The position numbers and the translations under genes are program-made. This document shows positions 45,658 through 48,703 of a DNA stretch of 48,703 nt, piece by piece. The DNA lies in the NCBI GenBank assembly GCA_019639255.1, contig JAHBSF010000039.1, forward strand, positions 1-48,703, in the 5' to 3' direction. The stretch's first letter is position 1; the number at the start of each line of letters is the position of its first letter. Under the pieces are notes generated by a model, which saw only the letters and a program-made list of their open reading frames with translations, was not told the origin of the DNA and ran no database searches. The stretch is from Acidobacteriota bacterium (GTDB lineage Bacteria > Acidobacteriota > Blastocatellia > RBC074).

Positions 45658-48600
45658 ATGATTGACCGCTGCCCTTTCTGCCGCCTGGAAGAGGCGAGAG
45701 TCTTCTACGAAAGTCCGCAGGTAATCGGACTGTGGGATAAGTTCCCCGTCTCTCCGGGCCACGCACTTCTCATACCGCGCCGGCACATACCGACATGGTT
45801 CGACGCCGCTCCCGATGAACGATCAGCCTTGACGACTGCACTTGATGAGGCCAGGGTCGTCATCGAGAGGCTGCACTCGCCCGACGGTTACAACATCGGT
45901 ATCAACGTCGGCGATGCGGGAGGGCAGACAGTCGGCCACCTGCACATCCATCTCATACCTCGCTACAAGGGCGATGTAGCCGATCCGCGCGGAGGCGTAC
46001 GCCACGTCATTCCGAATTACCTGATCGAGCCGCCGCGTATTCTACTCAAACCGCTGGTAACGGGCGGAGAGGACCCGCTCTGGCCGAGGTTGCGGGCCGA
46101 TCTTGATCGCGCCATTGCTGCAGATATCGTAGTCGCTTTCGTGCTCACGAGCGGTGTTGATCTCGTCATCGAGCATTTGCGTGATCTGCTGGCGCGCGGC
46201 GGTCGGGTGCGCTTGCTGACCGGCGACTACCTCGACGTGACAGATCCGCACGCGCTTATCAAATTGCTCGATCTGAGCGGTGAAGTAGAGATGCGCGTCT
46301 ACGAAGCCCGGCAGACGAGCTTTCACCCGAAGGCTTACATTCTGCATCTCGACGACGGTGAGACGATCGCTTATGTCGGCAGCTCGAATCTGAGCCGCCA
46401 GGCGCTGACCGCAGGAATCGAATGGAACTATAGAGTGATACCCTTCGCCGATCGTACCGGCATCGGGCAGATCAAGGCTGCATTCGAGCAATTGTTTCGC
46501 AGTACGTCGACGCAAGCCGTCACTGACGAGTGGATCCATGCTTACCGTGATCGCCGTCAGGCGAGGCTGCCGCTTAAAGTCGATATCCCTGCCGAGGCGC
46601 TGGAGCCGCCGCCCGCTCCGCATGAAGTTCAGCAGGAGGCTCTGGCCGCGCTGCGCGCAACGCGAGAGGCAGGCCATGCCGCAGGTCTGGTGGTGCTGGC
46701 AACTGGATTGGGCAAAACATGGCTGTGCGCTTTCGATAGTCGCGAACCGGGATTCGACCGTGTGCTTTTCGTCGCACATCGCGAGGAGATCCTTGAACAG
46801 ACCCGGCGGACCTTTCGTTGCATTCGCCCGACGGCGCGCATCGGGAAGTATACGGGAAAGGAGAAGACAATCGAGGCCGAGGTTGTTCTCGCTTCGATCC
46901 AGACGCTTGGTCGTGTCGAGCATCTGCGGCGTTTTCCGGCGGATCACTTCGATTACATCGTTGTCGACGAGTTTCACCACGCTGCCGCGCGCACGTACCG
47001 GCAACTGCTGGATCATTTCACACCGAAGTTTCTGCTCGGGCTGACGGCGACGCCGGAACGGATGGATGGCGGCGACTTGCTCGCGCTATGTCAGGGGAAT
47101 CTCGTCTACAACTGCGATCTGATTGACGGAATCCGGCGCGGATTGCTCTCGCCGTTTCATTACTTCGGCGTGCCGGATGAAGTGGACTACAGGAACATAC
47201 CGTGGCGCAGCGGCCGCTTTGACGAAGATGAGTTGACGAAGGCGGCGGCAACAGAAAAACGGGCGCAGAATGTATTCGAGCAGCACCGCAAATGCGGGGG
47301 GAAGCGCACTCTCGCTTTTTGCTGCTCGCAAAAACACGCCGATTATATGGCGGATTACTTTGGGCAACAGGGCATAAAAGCGGCGGCCGTGCATTCCGGG
47401 GCGGGATCAGCGCCGCGCGCCGCATCGCTCGAAGACCTTGCTTCCGGCGACCTGCAAGCGGTATTCGCCGTCGATATGTTCAACGAAGGGGTAGATGTGC
47501 CGGCGATCGATACGATCATGATGCTCAGGCCGACGGAGTCTCCCGTCATCTGGTTGCAGCAGTTCGGACGGGGTCTGCGGAAAACTGAAGGCAAAGATCA
47601 TCTTACGGTCATCGATTATATCGGCAACCATCGCGTATTTCTGAACCGGCCGCGAATGCTGTTTGATTTGCCGCCCGGAGACGCTGCAATCCACGATGCG
47701 CTCAACCGGGTTGCAAACTATATGCTGGAACTGCCGCCGGGATGCGAGGTGACCTACGAACTTGAGGCAATCGACATCCTGCGCGGGTTGCTGAAGGCGC
47801 CGCGAGGCGGTCAGATCGATGACGCGGTCGAGAATCAATATCGCGATTTCCGCGACCGAAACGGCGTGCGTCCGACGGCTGTCGAAATGTATCGGGATGG
47901 TTATTTACCGCGATCGCTCAAACAACTTCATGGTTCGTGGTTCGACTTCGTCGGAAGCATGGGCGATCTCTCATCCTTGGAAAAAGAGACGCTTGAGGAA
48001 GCACGAGAATTCCTGCGTGCGCTTGAGGCAACGCCACTTGAAAAGAGCTTCAAGATGGTCGTTTTGCTGGCGATGCTCGATGCGGATGCCTTTCCGGGTC
48101 AAATCGGGATCGAGCAGTTAGCGGCAGGTGTAAAAAGAATCGCTGCACGCTCTGAGACCTTGCAACAGGATTTCGGCCAGGCGCTAAATGATTGGGCGAA
48201 GCTGCGGCGATTGCTGATCCAGAATCCGATCAAAGCATGGGTTGAGGGGAAAGGGATGGGTGGCTGGAGCTATTTCGACTTCAAGGAAGATCTCTTGAGC
48301 GGCGGTGCGGCTTTCACTCAACTGAAGCGAGACGTGTTTCAGGATCTCGTGCGGGAGATCGTCGAGTGGCGGCTCGAAGAGTATCATCATCGTTTGCGCC
48401 TTGGCGCATCAGAAAGCAGGATCATCTGCAAGGTCTCCCATTCATCGGGCCGGGCGATCATCCGTCTGCCCGATCGCAATACTGAGGCGGCGATTCCGGA
48501 GGGATGGCATAAAGTGATCGCTAATGGCGAAGAGTACGAGGCCCACTTCCGGAAAGTGGCGGTCAACGTTTTGCGGCGGCACTGTGGGGGAGACAATGAA

Positions 48601-48703
48601 CTGAACGAACTGTTGCGCCGTTGGTTCGGACCGCGAGCCGGATTGCCCGGAACCGATTTCAAGGTGGTGTTTAAGCCCCGGGGCGAAGGATATGAACTGG
48701 CGC
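45658..48703 (+). CDS. HIT hydrolase-PLD nuclease-SF2 helicase fusion (cut by window end)
   Basis: Open from ATG 45658 through the window end, at least 1015 residues, no stop. Domain order: HIT (about 1-115), with CPFC near the start and the HLHIHL triad in 'QTVGHLHIHLIPRYKGD'; PLD-like nuclease (about 145-275) with 'FHPKAYILHL...YVGSSNLSRQAL' (HxK...GSSN); superfamily 2 helicase with ATGLGKT near 345, VVDEFHH near 437, LTATPERMD near 461 and QQFGRGLRK near 640; then a long C-terminal region of DUF3427 style. PLD-helicase proteins occur in restriction and defence loci. The added HIT domain, which hydrolyses nucleotide adducts such as adenylated ends, is unusual. C-terminus not seen. Confidence 0.85.
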   Translation, partial: MIDRCPFCRLEEARVFYESPQVIGLWDKFPVSPGHALLIPRRHIPTWFDAAPDERSALTTALDEARVVIERLHSPDGYNIGINVGDAGGQTVGHLHIHLIPRYKGDVADPRGGVRHVIPNYLIEPPRILLKPLVTGGEDPLWPRLRADLDRAIAADIVVAFVLTSGVDLVIEHLRDLLARGGRVRLLTGDYLDVTDPHALIKLLDLSGEVEMRVYEARQTSFHPKAYILHLDDGETIAYVGSSNLSRQALTAGIEWNYRVIPFADRTGIGQIKAAFEQLFRSTSTQAVTDEWIHAYRDRRQARLPLKVDIPAEALEPPPAPHEVQQEALAALRATREAGHAAGLVVLATGLGKTWLCAFDSREPGFDRVLFVAHREEILEQTRRTFRCIRPTARIGKYTGKEKTIEAEVVLASIQTLGRVEHLRRFPADHFDYIVVDEFHHAAARTYRQLLDHFTPKFLLGLTATPERMDGGDLLALCQGNLVYNCDLIDGIRRGLLSPFHYFGVPDEVDYRNIPWRSGRFDEDELTKAAATEKRAQNVFEQHRKCGGKRTLAFCCSQKHADYMADYFGQQGIKAAAVHSGAGSAPRAASLEDLASGDLQAVFAVDMFNEGVDVPAIDTIMMLRPTESPVIWLQQFGRGLRKTEGKDHLTVIDYIGNHRVFLNRPRMLFDLPPGDAAIHDALNRVANYMLELPPGCEVTYELEAIDILRGLLKAPRGGQIDDAVENQYRDFRDRNGVRPTAVEMYRDGYLPRSLKQLHGSWFDFVGSMGDLSSLEKETLEEAREFLRALEATPLEKSFKMVVLLAMLDADAFPGQIGIEQLAAGVKRIAARSETLQQDFGQALNDWAKLRRLLIQNPIKAWVEGKGMGGWSYFDFKEDLLSGGAAFTQLKRDVFQDLVREIVEWRLEEYHHRLRLGASESRIICKVSHSSGRAIIRLPDRNTEAAIPEGWHKVIANGEEYEAHFRKVAVNVLRRHCGGDNELNELLRRWFGPRAGLPGTDFKVVFKPRGEGYELA

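Overview
The window (GC-rich, dense, mostly minus-strand operons) looks like a chromosome segment or large integrated island of a Gram-negative-type bacterium. Acidobacteriota, perhaps Blastocatellia, is my best guess. It rests on the mix of HME-RND pumps, BlaI/BlaR1-like regulators, ArdC, AbiE and long 'ttccgtgttc' hairpins, and I could not test it by search.

Positions 1-31900 hold three heavy-metal resistance operons, nearly all on the minus strand. Operon A (10080 to 754) encodes a CusRS-like two-component system, a secreted tyrosine phosphatase, a PepSY-like protein and an RND tripartite pump. Two near-identical 11-bp-spaced direct-repeat boxes mark its two promoters. Operon B (18922 to 10727) encodes a BlaI-type repressor, a short BlaR1-like metalloprotease, a small lipoprotein, a second tripartite pump and a tiny coupled ORF. 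Operon C (30802 to 19035) encodes a Cys-rich secreted protein, a CzcCBA pump, a PII-like protein, a second secreted phosphatase, a CDF transporter, a P1B-ATPase and finally a heavy-metal-associated (HMA)-thioredoxin fusion. That last gene is the most striking item. It reads correctly only if two in-frame UGA codons six bases apart are translated, giving a U-x-x-U motif exactly where HMA domains carry C-x-x-C. A GG-loop hairpin fitting a bacterial SECIS element lies 22 and 31 nt downstream of them. Together the genes would export divalent and monovalent metals from cytoplasm and periplasm.

Positions 31360-31878 hold two convergent, homologous small secreted peptides. Positions 32100-43540 are a mobile-element backbone: ArdC antirestriction, small plasmid-type genes sharing a duplicated promoter/leader, a ribbon-helix-helix protein, HicAB, a LytTR regulator, two excisionase-like HTH genes, a primase/RepA-like ATPase, AbiE toxin-antitoxin plus an exonuclease, and a tyrosine integrase beside a 3' half of tRNA-Asn (att site). 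The element lies to the left of that site. No intact tRNA-Asn is in the window, so its left end could be far away, and the metal operons may be its cargo.

Positions 43541-48703 hold a deleted IS1-like transposase, a DUF433/DUF5615 toxin-antitoxin pair and a truncated-by-window HIT-PLD-superfamily-2 helicase fusion that looks like a defence or DNA-end-processing protein. Four members of a long-hairpin repeat family built from 9-bp units lie at 0.65-0.79, 5.0-5.2, 14.1-14.2 and 45.3 kb.
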